From Ichthyophthirius multifiliis (Eukaryota; Ciliophora; Oligohymenophorea; Hymenostomatida), in assembly GCF_000220395.1 (NCBI RefSeq), contig NW_004086097.1, positions 1-64,000 on the forward strand: a stretch of 64,000 bases of DNA. The letters run 5' to 3'. Within the stretch, counting starts at the first letter, position 1, and each line of letters starts with the position of its first letter. Shown here piece by piece: positions 46,696-59,799 of the stretch. Under the pieces are notes generated by a model. That model had not been told where the DNA came from, made no database searches, and was given only the letters and a program-made list of their open reading frames with translations. The position numbers and the translations under genes were made by a program.

Positions 46696-49400
46696 TTTGT
46701 TTTAAAAATTATTATATATATTACCTTTTTATGTCTTCTTCTTTTTTTAAATTATTTTCGATAATATTCTCCACGTTTAATTCTTAAATATATTTTATCG
46801 CTCCTTAAAATTAAGTATATGTATAAAGAAATCCAGAATCCATTTACGTATATTTTTATACCAGCATTGTTTAAATAAAGCTTTTTTTATGATTTAAAAA
46901 TATATATAGAGATGTTTAAAAAAAAAGACTTAAAATTCGAAATTAATTTATCTGCTTATGATCTTAATAATATATTAATTAAAATAGGTGTAGTATCATC
47001 TGCTCCTGCATTTTTTCCGTTTATAACAAATAAAATTGCTTCTATTTCCAAAAATAATTTCTAAATAAATTTCATTTTATCTATATGAGATTCTTATTTA
47101 TCTAAATTTTATAAATCTATTTATATTTTAAAATAAATAACATTTTTGTTAGTACTTTGAGATAATTTATCCCAGAAATAACTCCCTTTTTCATATTTTT
47201 CTATCTCTTAATAAACATAACTCATATAGCTATATTTCTTAGCTTATTCTATAAACTTAATATCAAATTCAGTATTATTCTAAGGCATACAACTACATTT
47301 TATATTATTATTATTATTTTTAATAAAAAAAAGTAAAATATCAAAAAAGATTAAATAAATTTACTTATTATTAAAATATTTGGACATGTATTTTTCCAAT
47401 TCTCTTAAAATATCTTGTTTTTCTTAAGAATTATATTTACTAAATTTTTCATCATTACCTAAAATATTATTTATAAGATCCAAATATTATTCAAAAAGTT
47501 TATTAAAACTACCAAAAATTATATATAATTTATAAAAACTAAAAAAAATACATTTCAATATTAGTTTAATTAACAAAACATTCTTTAATCTCTTTTAAAT
47601 TGCCCAAATATTTAAGAAAACTTAAAAAATAAAAAATTAAAACAAAAAAAATTAATAATTTACTCCTAAATATTCTAACATAAAGTTCCTCCGTTATTAC
47701 ACAATTATAAGTTTAAATTTTAATTTTTTTCAAATAAATTAAATTTTCCATTAATAAATTATATTTCCAAAAAAACATTTTATTTATTAATAAAATTGAT
47801 AATATTTTAATGCAAATTAAGTTAAAAGACAATTTTTTATTCATCTTCGATATCTTTAATAATGCTTCTGATAATATTTCTTTATTAAAAAAATCGGACT
47901 TAATCATTTTTTATTATACCGCAAATTTCTTTAAACTTCTTACTGCTTTTGCTTTCTAATTCTAAAAGAATTTCCTAAAATTAATTTTATTTTTATTTTT
48001 CACTCATCTTTTACAAAAAATTAGTAATATAACCCAAAAAACACTAAAATGAAATTTATTCGTCTTATCCATAATTCAAATTATTAATATTTTCAAAATT
48101 AAGAATATGTGAAAACTTTTAGCTTTTTTTATAATAATCTATTATTTTTTCAAAACTATAAAACTCACTATTATTAAACTTTTATTATTCTTAAAAATCA
48201 TCAATAGTAAGCAAAAACTGTAATATTTTTTGAAAAAGATTTGTTTCGAAAGATAACTTATCATCCAAACACAAATATTTATATAAATAACTTTTTTAAT
48301 TTTTATGATTATTTTTACTTTCCCATACAAAAAAATAATTTTTTTCTATTAATTATTAATTTTTAAATGTATTGTCTTAAACTATTGTAATAATCTATTT
48401 TATTTTATTGATAATTAAATAATATTTAATTTTTTTTACATTTAACATTCATTTTTAATATTCGAAAAATCTTCAAAGAACATAATATTGTTAGTATTAG
48501 AAACTAAATACAATATATTTTTTAAATCATTTACTGAAAAAGTAAAAGTTTAGAAATCTCTTATTACGCAAGTTTTTTATAGACTTTATTTTAAAATAAG
48601 CTTAACTTTATCTTCGTTTCCAAAACACACTTTTTCATAAAAATCTTCAGTTTAATTCTCATATTTTTAGACTAAAAAATTTAATTAATTTTATGGAAAT
48701 TCTTCATCTGAAAAGCTCTTTTATTACATAATTTTTTAAAAAATACTTGAAATTAAATTAAAGTTTATATTAAAAATTTTCACATCTTTACTTTATATTT
48801 AATTCCTTTAATTTTATAAAATCATTTCTCCAAAAATAAATCCATTAAATAAAAATTAATATAATTTTTCTTTAATTATCTTCGTTATATTATTATTCTA
48901 ATCTTAAAATTTATTCCTTATACAAATTTTTAACATACAGCATATTATTTTTATTTCATTTGGAATATAATTAACACTTTCTAATATTACTTTTAATAAC
49001 TTTTACACTAATTCGCTTACTACAAATAACTTTTCATCAACAATTTCTTAAACTTCATTTATTTCTTGTTCATTTATTTATTTATTATATTTATTTTCTA
49101 GCTTTATCTTCAATAAACTCCTCAATTTAGTACCCTAATCTAAGTTCAAACCTAATTATTAGTAAGTTTTATTCTAATTACCTTTCTTTTTAAATCTATC
49201 TTCTTCATAAATTTTAAAAATATCGATTTATAAACACTCTTAATAATTCATAATATTTTCAAGTGTTTCTTTTAGCAATTTATTAATAAAAATTTAACAA
49301 TTAATATTATTTGGAAATGTGAAAATAGTTTTTGTGCTTAAATTTTAATTTTCGAAAATATTTTCGGCATATTATTATTTTTCTATTTCTTTCTTTTTTT

Positions 49401-49450
<50 letters not shown>

Positions 49451-49871
49451 TACATATATATTTTATTAATTTTTACCTATATTAAATATCCTTAAAGTAA
49501 AAATATTGGATGTGCATACTTGTTTTATATCAATATGTTTTCGTAAAAAATATTGTTTATGCTTTACAAAAAACCCTCATTCTCTAATTGAAAGTTTTTC
49601 TCAGAATTTTATATTATTTAACCTAAAAATATTGGATATCGTATTATCTTTTTTAATATTAATTTTATTTATTCATATTTCTTGCACATTATTTCTGATT
49701 TATCTTAAGTATTTACATTTATATTTATTTTTGGATTTATTTAAATGTATTCATCGATTAACATACTATCTTTTAGTCGTTACTTTTGTAAATAAGTATA
49801 ATTTAATATGCTTTTTATATACTAATGTTATAAATTTCTTAATTCATTTAAATTTTATTTTTTTTAATCAT
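46565..49871 (-). CDS. GAPVD1: RasGAP-VPS9 protein (GAPVD1/GAPex-5/RME-6-like)
   Basis: Large protein with an N-terminal RasGAP-like helical domain (IRYPIFLGQII, FENQNLSTKTIF, FINKLLKETLENIM, then VNYIPNEIKIICCMLKICI and IKEKLYQFLFNGFIFGEMIL, the NxxYRFxxP region of RasGAPs in diverged form). Its C-terminal VPS9 domain reads MKFIQKLFLEIEAILFVING, AGADDTTPILINILLRS, then, after an intron, TQFQGAIKYIQELNVENI. RasGAP plus VPS9 in one protein is the architecture of GAPVD1, a Rab5-family exchange factor on clathrin-coated and endocytic membranes. The VPS9 core keeps the Asp-Asp and the Y/T region. The catalytic arginine finger of RasGAP is not clearly seen. The start ATG (49869-49871) connects to the domain if one base is missing in the T8 run 49858-49865. 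The 3' end is uncertain (TGA at 46565-46567, or an earlier stop after an intron near 46725). Confidence 0.72.
46652..46689. repeat. (AT)n microsatellite
   Basis: Alternating A/T for about 38 nt near the 3' end of the VPS9 gene. Its presence in the otherwise open frame is a reason to suspect an intron or an earlier end of that gene. Confidence 0.85.
49404..49459. repeat. (AT)n microsatellite in a probable intron
   Basis: About 50 nt of alternating A/T with two ATAC variants, inside the first probable intron of the RasGAP-VPS9 gene (minus-strand GTAAAAATTAAT... to ...AAAAAAAAG). Confidence 0.85.
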
Positions 49872-50430
49872 TTTCTATTTTTTTTATAAGTTATCTATAA
49901 AAGGAATTAATTATATATTTTTTACCATAACTTAAGTATGCATAATTTTATTTCTATGTCTATTAAAATTTTGACCATTATAGCATTATTTTTAATTATT
50001 CTTCATCATTGGTTTCATCTGTATTATTTGAGTTTTAATTTTACATTTATTTAATTATCTATTGCTTATTAACTTATAAAAAAAATAAAAAATATTCTTA
50101 TTAAGTAAAGATTTATTGATAGATTTTACTTTAGAATTTTAAATAATCACAAAATTAATTATATTTATAATATTCTTTATTAACTCATATAAATTAATAT
50201 TTTAATATTAAATAACAAATTATTTATTAAAAATATTATTCTACAATGGTTTATTATTATATATTTTCAACTTTTTAATTAAATTTATAAAGAATTAAAT
50301 AAATATTAAAGAAAACTTTAATAAATTATAATAAATTATTATTTGTTTATATAATTGTAAATTATATAACTAAAAAAATAAATAATATTATAAATTTATT
50401 TTCAAATAAGTTTAATTATAACAAATTTAA
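49872..50430. other. Divergent promoter region
   Basis: A/T-rich DNA between the RasGAP-VPS9 gene (minus) and the ankyrin gene (plus). No gene seen. Confidence 0.55.
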
Positions 50431-53400
50431 ATGAATGATAAGAGACTATAAACTTTATCAAGTTAATATTATGTAAGAAAAATATATTTTCCTTAAGCAC
50501 AATCAAAATTACTTAATGTATAAATTTTATATTGATATCTTATTTATTTATTTTTTTCAATAAAAAAATAAACATATAAAAATTAAGGATAGCAAATAAA
50601 TATTTTTATAACAAACTAAATTACTTTAAGATAATTCAAAGTTTTTATATTATTCTTATAATTAATAATATTCTGCAAATAATTAAACTTAATAAGAATC
50701 ATTATTATAAAAGAATTTAAATTTTGATTTTAATTAATAAATTAATTTGAATAAAATAAATATAAAAAGTTATTAAATCAACTAATTATTTAGTCCGAAT
50801 ATATAAAAAAGAAAGTAATAAATAAAAGCTAAAAAAAAAATATAGTCTAAAGTTGTTCTCATGAAAAATTAATAAGTAAAGAAAAAAAAAATTAGCCATA
50901 AAAACTGGAAACAATATCATGAAAATAATAAATAGTTAAGATTTTTTAAAAAAATAAACTTAATAAAATGAGAAAATCAAGGAAATAAAATAAAATAAAA
51001 TTATTGAAAATAATAACTAAAAAGAATAAATTTTATTGTATTCTTCAAATAAGGATAACTAAAATACTGATAATTTTTATAAAAAATTAGAAAATATACC
51101 TCTTTTTTTTAAATCAGATTAAAATGAGATTAAACAATTTTATACGGAAAGAAGGTAAATAGAATAAATTTCTACAGATAATTTAAATAAAAAAAAACTA
51201 AGAAAAACAAATTCTGACTAAATAATATTGAATTATTAATAAATAAACAATAATAATAGTTAATCTTCATTTTTATAATCGAAAATATATTTTGATAAAA
51301 ATAAAAAATGCAAAAATTATTCTTAATTAAATTTAAAACATAACCGTTCGAAAGTATAAACACTCCAAATACTAAATCCAAAATAACTAAAACAAATATA
51401 AAATATAAGTAAATATATTAAATATAAAAATCTTTAAACGAAAAGCTTATACATTTAAACAAGTGAAAAGTTGAAGGAAATATATGGAAAAGAAGATGAT
51501 TAAAAAAACTTTATTTTTTATAAAAGTAATAGTTTTAGGAAAAGATTATAACAATTAAATATAGAAACATAGTAAAATAACGATTAAAATTAAATTAATA
51601 ATAAGAATTTTTAATTGAACATTTAAGATAAATTAATTTCTTAAAATTAAGTAAAAGGTAGATGTAATTCGATTCTAATTGTTAACAAAATATAATAATG
51701 GATTAAAAAAAGGCATCTTATATAAAAGGAATAGGCCTTTTTAAAAGAGCAAAACAATAAACTTTTAAAAGACACAAATATTAAAAAGTTTAATTTTATT
51801 TAAATAAATAATAATAATAATAATATTTATATAAAAAAAAATATATATATATACTTTTATAAAAAATAGAATATTTACTTCTTTAATCTCGTTAGATATG
51901 CATGCTACAAAAACCAAATTAGAAAATATTTAATCTGATAAGAATATTATTTTAACAATAAACATATTTCCTCCTTTATAAAATAATAATCATAGAACAT
52001 AAGAAACGCGCTCATATAAATTTTAAATAGAATAATTATTCGGGAAATAAAGAGTTATTAAAAAATAAAGTATTTATAATACATATTCAAATAATAAAAT
52101 ACAATAAATGTCTAATGTTTAAGTAGAAAATAATTTTAATTAATAATCTTAAAAAAAAAAAAAAAAAAAATTTCTTTTTGATTACAAATCAAAAAACTAA
52201 TGCAGTATTGCCTAATAATATATAATTTAATATTTAGAAAAACCAAAATATGAAAAATATTATAAGTTTTAATTATTTTATAAAAATAAAAAAATAAAAA
52301 AAAAAAGTTTTTAAGATCGATTTTTTAAAACTAAAAACAGAATAAAAAAAGTAAATACAGAACTATATTTCTAGAATTAATTACTTCCTTTGAATTTTTA
52401 ATTTGAAACATATGAACATATATTATAAATTTAATAAAAAGAATTTAAATATATTGATAAATAAACATATGAAAGCCAAGAATTGATTTATTTTTCTTAA
52501 TATGATTACAATTTATTTCATAAAAGCGAGTTTGTCTATGATGAAGATTAATATAAGTAATTTAAATTAGAAAACTATATATAAATTATTAAAGGAGATC
52601 ACTATAAAAATTAAACAATTTTAAATTAAAATCAAAAAGTAATTGTTAGTACTATTCCAATAGTAGAAATATAAAATATAATAAATCCTTATAAATAAAT
52701 ATAAAAATCAAAAAAAATAATAAAATAATTTCTAAATAAAATTCCTATTTGTATATATTTTTAAATTAAAAAAAAAAATAACAATTTATATAAAAGAAAA
52801 TAGATATATATCAATTGATAAATAAATTCATAAGCTTGATTAAAAATCTTAAAAATTAGTCCTATAAGCATTTTTTTAAAATTATTAACATATTTGTTAA
52901 TCTTTTTTTGAAAGTTAAGAAGTTCTAATTAATCCTTTTGATTATGAAGATAAAGAGTTTTAACCTTTTTATATTTAAATAAGTCCTTTACATTTCAATC
53001 ATGATAAAACTAAAAAAACTAGTTCGACAATTTATTTATCTAGATTAATATCAAAAATCGATATTTTTAATAGATTAGATTCAATAAATATAAATTCTAA
53101 TTAATATTTAAATGAAAATGATGACGAGTAAAAAAAGATAATTTTTTTTTAAAATTAAATATAAATAAAAGAAACGATTTAACTATTGGTTTAAAATATT
53201 CTCCCTTATAAACAATATAATTATCTTAAGATATTGGATAAAAAGTTAAATTATATATATATATATAAGAAATTTATATATAAAATATTAAATATATTAT
53301 AAGAATGAAGAAAAACATTTATCAATTAAATTCGATAATAGTCCTCAGAGTTTGAGAAACAAATTATATACAACTTTTGAAAAAAATCATATAGTTAACG

Positions 53401-54006
53401 ATTCACCATTTTCTAAATAATACTTAATAACTAAAAAAATGAGTAAAATTAATAATTTAAGCATACAAAATAATAAAAACTACAAAAACTATATTAGTTT
53501 AGTAAATTTTATTCTAATATTTTTATTTTTTTAGTTGTTTTTTAAAAAAATAAGAATTAAATAAATAATTTAGTATTTTAGGCTATTAAAAACAATGATA
53601 TTTAAAAAGTGTTCTTTAAATTTATTTATTCTTTTTTTTTAAAAAAAAAAAAATTAAAATAAAAAAGGTAGTAGAATTATTCGATTATTATGGAAATAAT
53701 ATTTAAATTGAAAATAGAGATTAAGAAGGAAATACTTTTCTAATAATAGCAGCAATAGTAGGAAATAAAGAAATAATTTAATTATTAATATAGAAGGGAT
53801 CTAAAGTAAATGCAAGAAATGTAAATTTAGATAATAAATATTAAATATTAAATTTTTTATTTTCTAAGTTTAATGGAGATACAGCTTTACATAAATCTAT
53901 TTATTATTCTTGTTATTAAGTATCAGATATTTTAATATAAGCAGGAGCGAAATAAAATGTTTTAAATAAATAAGGTTTATCAGCATGGGAATAAAAAAAA
54001 AATTGA
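50431..54006 (+). CDS. Large Q/N/K-rich protein with C-terminal ankyrin repeats
   Basis: Starts MNDKRLQTLSSQYYVRKIYF, with a first intron from about 50519. Most of the protein is low-complexity, rich in Lys, Asn, Gln and Ser, with a more folded segment around 52380-52700 (FPLNFQFETYEHI, ELIYFSQYDYNLFHKSEFVYDED). The C-terminus has ankyrin repeats: IKNNDIQKVVELFDYYGNNI, DQEGNTFLIIAAIVGNKEII, QLLIQKGSKVNARN, NGDTALHKSIYYSCYQ and DILIQAGAKQNVLNKQGLSAWE. It stops at TGA 54004-54006. Several introns and perhaps homopolymer slips lie between, so I cannot exclude two adjacent genes. The ankyrin block would bind a partner protein; nothing else indicates function. Glutamines are mostly TAA/TAG. Confidence 0.62.
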
Positions 54007-54488
54007 TAAAAATAGAAAATTATTTAATTAATTAAAATAATATTAAATTAATATATTATTAAAATACGTATAATTAATATAAACATAATTTATTGTATAA
54101 AAATAAGCTTGATATGTTAATATTAAAGATAATTTAATAATATCTGTAATATCAATATTGAATAAATAAAAGATTAATTATATAATATTAATTCCATATT
54201 AAATAAAATTAATATATCTCATTAAAAAGTTTACAAAAATTTATATAAATTCAACTATTGACAATTTATAATTTAACATATTATTCTATTTTAAATATAT
54301 GTTAGGCACATATTTTTAAATTATATATATAATGTTTTATTATATATCTAATTATATATATTAATTATTGATTATAAATAACTCTATATTAAAAATCATT
54401 TATTATATAATTCAAACAAAAAATAATTCATGCATTTTAATAAAATAATATAATTTTAAAATTAATTATATACAATTTTTACAGTTTC
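54007..54488. other. AT-rich intergenic DNA between convergent genes
   Basis: Separates the 3' ends of the ankyrin gene and the protein kinase gene. No gene seen. Confidence 0.6.
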
Positions 54489-56496
54489 TCAAAATACGTT
54501 TTCCTAAATATTATTATAATATGTATTATATTTAAATTTTACATTTTTATTTTCAATGCGTATAGAGTTTTGTTTATTTTCTATTTCTTCTTTAACTTCT
54601 TCTAATTTTTTACTATTTTCTTATTTTTCAATAATAAATTTTCCAAATTACTAATTATTATTATTTAAAGAATCATCAGTTTACGATTATTTTTTAGAGT
54701 TAATGCTTTCATTTCTAAACTAAAATTCTTATTTATATTAAAGTTAATTTTAAACAATTTAACATGATTCTTTTTAACTAAACTACCTATTTATTTACTC
54801 ATTAGATATATTCTAATTTTTAAATTTACAAAATTCAGGGATTTAAATCTCAAATGGTAAATCTTAACTAGACTATTCAAGTCCATCTAAATCATCTAAA
54901 ATATGTTAATCTTCATTAAAAAATTCATGTTTTAAAGCATCTTAAGGCGAAATACGCTTTTTACAATCTTTTTAAAGCATTTTTTAAAGTAAATCAAACG
55001 TATTTTCCGAAAGAAATTTATAAAAATCTTAATCAAAATTAATTTCGCATTTCTTGTTTAATTCAAGCACTTCATCAAAGCTTTTTCCTTAAAAGATTGA
55101 TTTATTAAAAAGTCTTAAATAAAAAAATTAACATTTTTAGAAGCGAAAAAAAAAAAAAAAAAGTTTACAAAAGATGAAAAATAACTCCTATACTAAAAAC
55201 ATCACAAATAATAGAAATCTATGAATTTTCTATATAATCAAGTATTTCAGGTGCACAATATCCCGGAGTTCCACATTTAGTGAATAAATAGGGAACACAG
55301 TAACTAAAATCAGCTAAACCATAGTCAACAAAAACCAAATTATCTAAAGAGTCTTTTTCTTTAAAAATAATATTTTCTGGCTTTAAATCTCTGTGGATTA
55401 CATTATTTTTTTCTTAGTGTATTAAAGCATTTAAAAGCTATTTCATTAGGTTGCGTATTTTTGATTTTGTAAATTATATTTTATTTATTTTTAATTCGTA
55501 ATATAAAGAATTTCCTTCTAATAATTCCATTACTATATAATAACATTAATCAGAGTCATAACATTCTATAAAATTTATTATGTTTTAGTGATTTTATAAG
55601 GTTTTCATTATTTATATTTCTTTTTGTAGTGCTTATAATTATGACTTAATTTTTTTTTTTTTTATTAAATTAATATTTTTATAATATTTTATATTATAAA
55701 TCAATTAATATTATTATTATTATTATTATTATTATATCTTATTTATAATTATAAATATTGTTTAAATTATTTTAATATTTTAATATCTTATTTAAAAATA
55801 ACTTATGCCAAATTTTTTATTCAAAAAAATAATTTATTTTAAATTAAAATTTAATTTTTTCTTTAAATAAATCATATTTCAATTATTTATAGAATAAATA
55901 ATAGAATTGAATAACATATTTTAAAGAAAGAAAATATAAATAAATTAAATATTAAAATCAAAAAAAAAAATATACTTCAGAGTTCTTCATAAGCATTAAT
56001 TTGACTTTATAAAAGCATTTAATGGCAACTTTTTAGCAGCAATTTTTATTTACGCCTCTGAAAACCTAACAAAAAATAAAAATAAAATTAAAACACTTGT
56101 TAATTTTAATAAAAAAAATACTTATCCATAATTTCCCTAACCAATTTTAGAAATAATTACATATTCATCATTAAAATTTCTTTACCAGACATGTTTTTAG
56201 AAATGCTATTTCAGTTGGTTAATAACTAAGCTACTGGCTAAAAAGTTATATTCCTTTTTTTATCCTACTTCATTGCCTCGAACTTTTTTAACAATTTTAA
56301 ATCCTTCATATTCTAAATTTTTAGAATTTTTGCTAGGTTTCCATTATATATATTCATCTTCAAGAATTTCTATAATTTTAAGAGGAATTTTATCAAAAGC
56401 TTTTAAAGTCAAAATAATTTTATTTTTTCTGCATAGGCATGCAAGTGTTAATTTAAAAACAATTTCTGCCTAATTATTTAGCAATGAATTTTACAT
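54489..56496 (-). CDS. Ser/Thr protein kinase (CAMK/CDPK-like) with DYG in place of DFG
   Basis: An N-terminal region of about 120 residues (ATG 56494-56496) has a PH-like look: FKLTLACLCRKNKIILTL, PLKIIEILEDEYIQWKP. The kinase domain follows: IISKIGQGNYGQVFRG (Gly loop), VAIKCF (catalytic Lys), IVMELLEGNSLY (hinge), VIHRDLKPENIIF (catalytic loop), VDYGLADF (metal-binding DFG changed to DYG, 55318-55326), FTKCGTPGYCAPE and CDVFSIGVIFHLLL. The block KSFDEVLELNKKCEINF, then LLQKMLQKDCKKRISPQDALKHEFF, fits the CAMK/CDPK group. After it comes a Gln/Asn/Lys-rich tail ending at TCA 54489-54491. No EF hands are seen. Two clear introns are 56066-56121 and 55114-55168; a longer AT-rich gap at about 55640-55980 is also intronic. 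The Asp and Gly of the motif are kept, so activity is plausible. Confidence 0.85.
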
Positions 56497-57713
56497 TTCG
56501 AATAATCGAAATCTTAAACTTAATTTTCTTTTTAAGTTTTAGATTAGACTGTTTTGCTTTTATTTTTATTCTTTCTTAAAATATTCATGTTATTTTAGTA
56601 TAATAATTTTTTTAATATAAATATTTTAGATTTTAATATTTTTATATTTTAATGAATTATATATTAATTATATTATATAATTAAAAATAATATTATGATT
56701 TATTTTACTCCTTATCATATATATTATAACTTTCTTAATGTTTTATTAATGTATTTGATTTTTGAATAAATCTTTAATTTATTAAATTAAAATTATTTTT
56801 GATTAATATAATCAAGTATAATTTTATGGTTACATACAAAATATAGAAATTATAATTAGTATTTTAAGTATAATATTTACTATTCATCATATTTATTATT
56901 TATACTTTTTTAATTAATTAATTTGAAAAGATATTAATAAAAATTGTTATTAAAAATTAAAAAAAATATTTTTTGTTTATATTTTTATTTAAGTAAATAT
57001 TATATATATTATCCAAATTTTATTTATATTTTTTATAAATAAAATTAATCTATATTATAAAAGTAAAATAAAAAGTATAAAATTAATTAATATATTTTAA
57101 ATTATATAATAATTTTAATTTTTTCAAGTAAAAATTCGATTAAAAATGATATTTAAAAAAAATTAATAATAATTTTTTTATTTAAAATATACTATAAGTT
57201 TTAAACAAAAAATTTAAAAATATTCTCATATTATTCTAGTTTTCGCATTAAGCTTTATAACAATATACAAATCGAAAAAATTAGACATAAATATAATAAA
57301 TTAATAATAATTTATAAATAAAAAAACAAAAATATAATCAGAATTTAAATTTTTTATTCATAAAAATTATACTTAAATATAATAATTTTGAATTTATTTA
57401 TATCATTTTAATTAAATTATAAATCAAACATTGTTATAAATATAATATATTATAATAGCTATAAAAATTATAAATAAAAATAAATTTTTTTATTTTAAAA
57501 TATATTTTATATATTATAAAAATATTTTAAATGAAATATTAAAAAATTTATATTAAAGTTATATAATATTATTTAAAAAATTTAAATATATTTTATATTT
57601 TATATAAATTATAAATAAAAGATTTTATTTATATTATTTTATAAAAATTAATTATTTTTATTAATATAAAATATCATTATTAATACTATTATTTATTTAT
57701 TATAATTTTTTTG
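56497..57713. other. Long AT-rich intergenic region
   Basis: About 1.2 kb of A/T-rich DNA with no supported frame on either strand. The left end must contain the kinase promoter. Confidence 0.55.
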
Positions 57714-58218
57714 TCAATCTTCAAAAAATTCAAAAATATTAAATGATTTTACCTTTTAAAATAAAAAAAAAATAAAAAAATAAAATATAAAATTTACTTT
57801 AGGCTTATCATATTTCGAGTGATAACATTTGTTTTTTACTTAACTTTATAATGCTTATTATTATTTTAAATATTTTTTTTATTGAGAGATTTATTATTTA
57901 TTTTGATAAGTTAAATTATTTTGTATTTCTTAAATAATTATATCTTATTTTTCTTTTATATTATTATTATGAATATTATTCTTATGATTTTAATATTATT
58001 AAAGATTTAAATCATCTTAATTATATTTTAGTTTTCTTAATAAGAAATTTATTTTTTAGGAATATATTAATATTTTTGATATTTATTAAAATTTTATTAT
58101 GAATAATTTTTATTATTAGTAAATTATTAGACTGGCTAATCATTATAAAGATGATTAAAAATATTATTTTTTTTATTATCATTTTTATTATTATTATCAT
58201 TTTTTATTATTATTATTA

Positions 58219-58258
<40 letters not shown>

Positions 58259-59235
58259 ATTTTTTTTATTTTCATAAAAAAATTGTTAATTTTATTAAAT
58301 ATTAAATTTCACACTTTTTTTTTTATTATTCAAATCCACATATTTTTATTCATTTATTGATTTATTATTTTATTATTATAATTTTTATTAAATTTTTATT
58401 TCCTTTTAATTTATATCTTCTTATTAATTTTAAATTATTTCATTTGATATTGCTTTTTGTTTCATATTTTATTAATTCTAAAGTTATATATTATCCTTTA
58501 TATTTTCTTTATTTATTTATATTTATTATAATTTTTTTTCATCTTTTATTGTTTCTTTTTTATTTATTTAAATCTAATTTTCAGTATCTTTTTTAATTTT
58601 GTAAAAATTATTTAAAAAAAAAATACTTATTTCTTATTTGTTTATTTTTTAAATTTGTTAAATTTATTGATTTTAATTTTCTTTATTTATGTTGTCTTCA
58701 TTATATGCTACTTCTTATTTTTCTAAATATATATATTTTGGTTTTTCTTTTTTTTGATAAGTATATTTCTTATATTATTTTTGATGTTTATTATTTAAAT
58801 TAAATTAATTCTTTTGCTATCTATTATTTTACGCATTTTAAGTTTATTCATTATATTTATTATTAGTTTTTATATATTCTTGTTTTTAATCTTTATTTTA
58901 TTCGATTTATTGCGGAAAAGCTTAAACTTTTTATTCTATTATTTAAGGTATATCTTTCTCTTCATTTATTAATTATTTTTCTTCTTTAATAAATTTTATA
59001 ATAACAATAAATATATTTATTTATTTATTTTTTATTAAATTATACATTATTAAATCTATTATACTTCTTTTTTTTCTTCCTTTTTTAATGGTGATTAATT
59101 TAATTCATAATCAGAATCTAAATCAACCCAATCTTTTTTTTTATAAAAAAAATAATTTATTTAACATATAAAATGCATATATAAGATATTTTTTAATTTT
59201 AAATTATTTTTACTTATTTTCTTTGCTTTACTCAT
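57714..59235 (-). CDS. Unknown Asn/Gln/Lys-rich protein
   Basis: Proposed start ATG 59233-59235 (MSKAKK), an intron, then KDWVDLDSDYELNQSPLKKE, and a long Asn/Gln/Lys-rich region (AFPQQIEQNKDQKQEY, KKEKPKYIYLEKQEVAYNED) down to TCA 57714-57716. A last intron at about 57750-57800 seems to separate the final VKSFNIFEFFED. The repeat at 58180-58256 falls inside and would encode an Asn-rich run or be intronic. The coding call relies on amino-acid composition and plausible splice sites; no domain is recognised. Proteins with a short acidic D-W-V-D motif and a basic low-complexity body are often RNA-associated, but that is only a guess. Exon edges are approximate, and frame breaks are likely. Confidence 0.45.
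58180..58256. repeat. (TTA/TCA)n trinucleotide repeat
   Basis: Tandem TTA triplets with interspersed TCA and TTT on the plus strand (AAT/GAT-type triplets on the minus strand), inside the minus-strand Asn-rich gene. It matches the Asn-rich character of that protein. Confidence 0.85.
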
Positions 59236-59799
59236 TTTTATGTTTTTTTTTTATTGTTTATATTTTTTTAAAATTTTATATTAACTTTTTTGGTGTTTTA
59301 AATTTTTTTTTTTTAAATATTTGTTTAGAAAAGTTAATTATAATAAATTTAAAAAGGGAATAATTTTGTATAAATTTAGAATAATTCTTCTACTTTTTTA
59401 TTCTTATAAATTAAAATATTAAATTATTTATTTTTAAAATTATCAAATATTTTATAGTATTTTTGAAGAATAAATTTTAAAATAAATAAAATTTACACTT
59501 TTTTAAATTTTAGACAATATTTATATAATTTTAATAATAAATAAAAAAGCAATAATTAAATAAATTATTAACTAATCTTATTTTTTAATATACTTTAGAA
59601 TTTATAATATTTAAAATATAATCTAACTGAAAATAATAATAAGTATTTAATTATTAAAAACATATATAAACATGAAAATGATTAAATATATTGAAAGCCA
59701 TAATTAATTAATTAATATTTTATTATAAATTGTTTATATAATTATATAGATTTTAATTCGATAATTATTTCCTATATTTATTTATTCTTATAACATTTT
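59236..59799. other. AT-rich intergenic DNA
   Basis: No gene seen. It separates the Asn/Gln-rich gene from the transposase relic; I could not identify a terminal inverted repeat here by eye. Confidence 0.5.

Noticed and set aside
49506-49889. 127-codon plus-strand open frame rich in Phe/Leu/Ile, looking like a membrane protein
   Set aside because: It lies opposite the first exon of the RasGAP-VPS9 gene. Lys/Asn/Gln-rich coding on one strand always gives Phe/Leu/Ile-rich shadows on the other in this composition.
58151-58596. Two plus-strand frames of almost only Ile, Phe and Tyr
   Set aside because: Composition artefacts of the (TTA)n repeat and antisense of the minus-strand Asn-rich gene.
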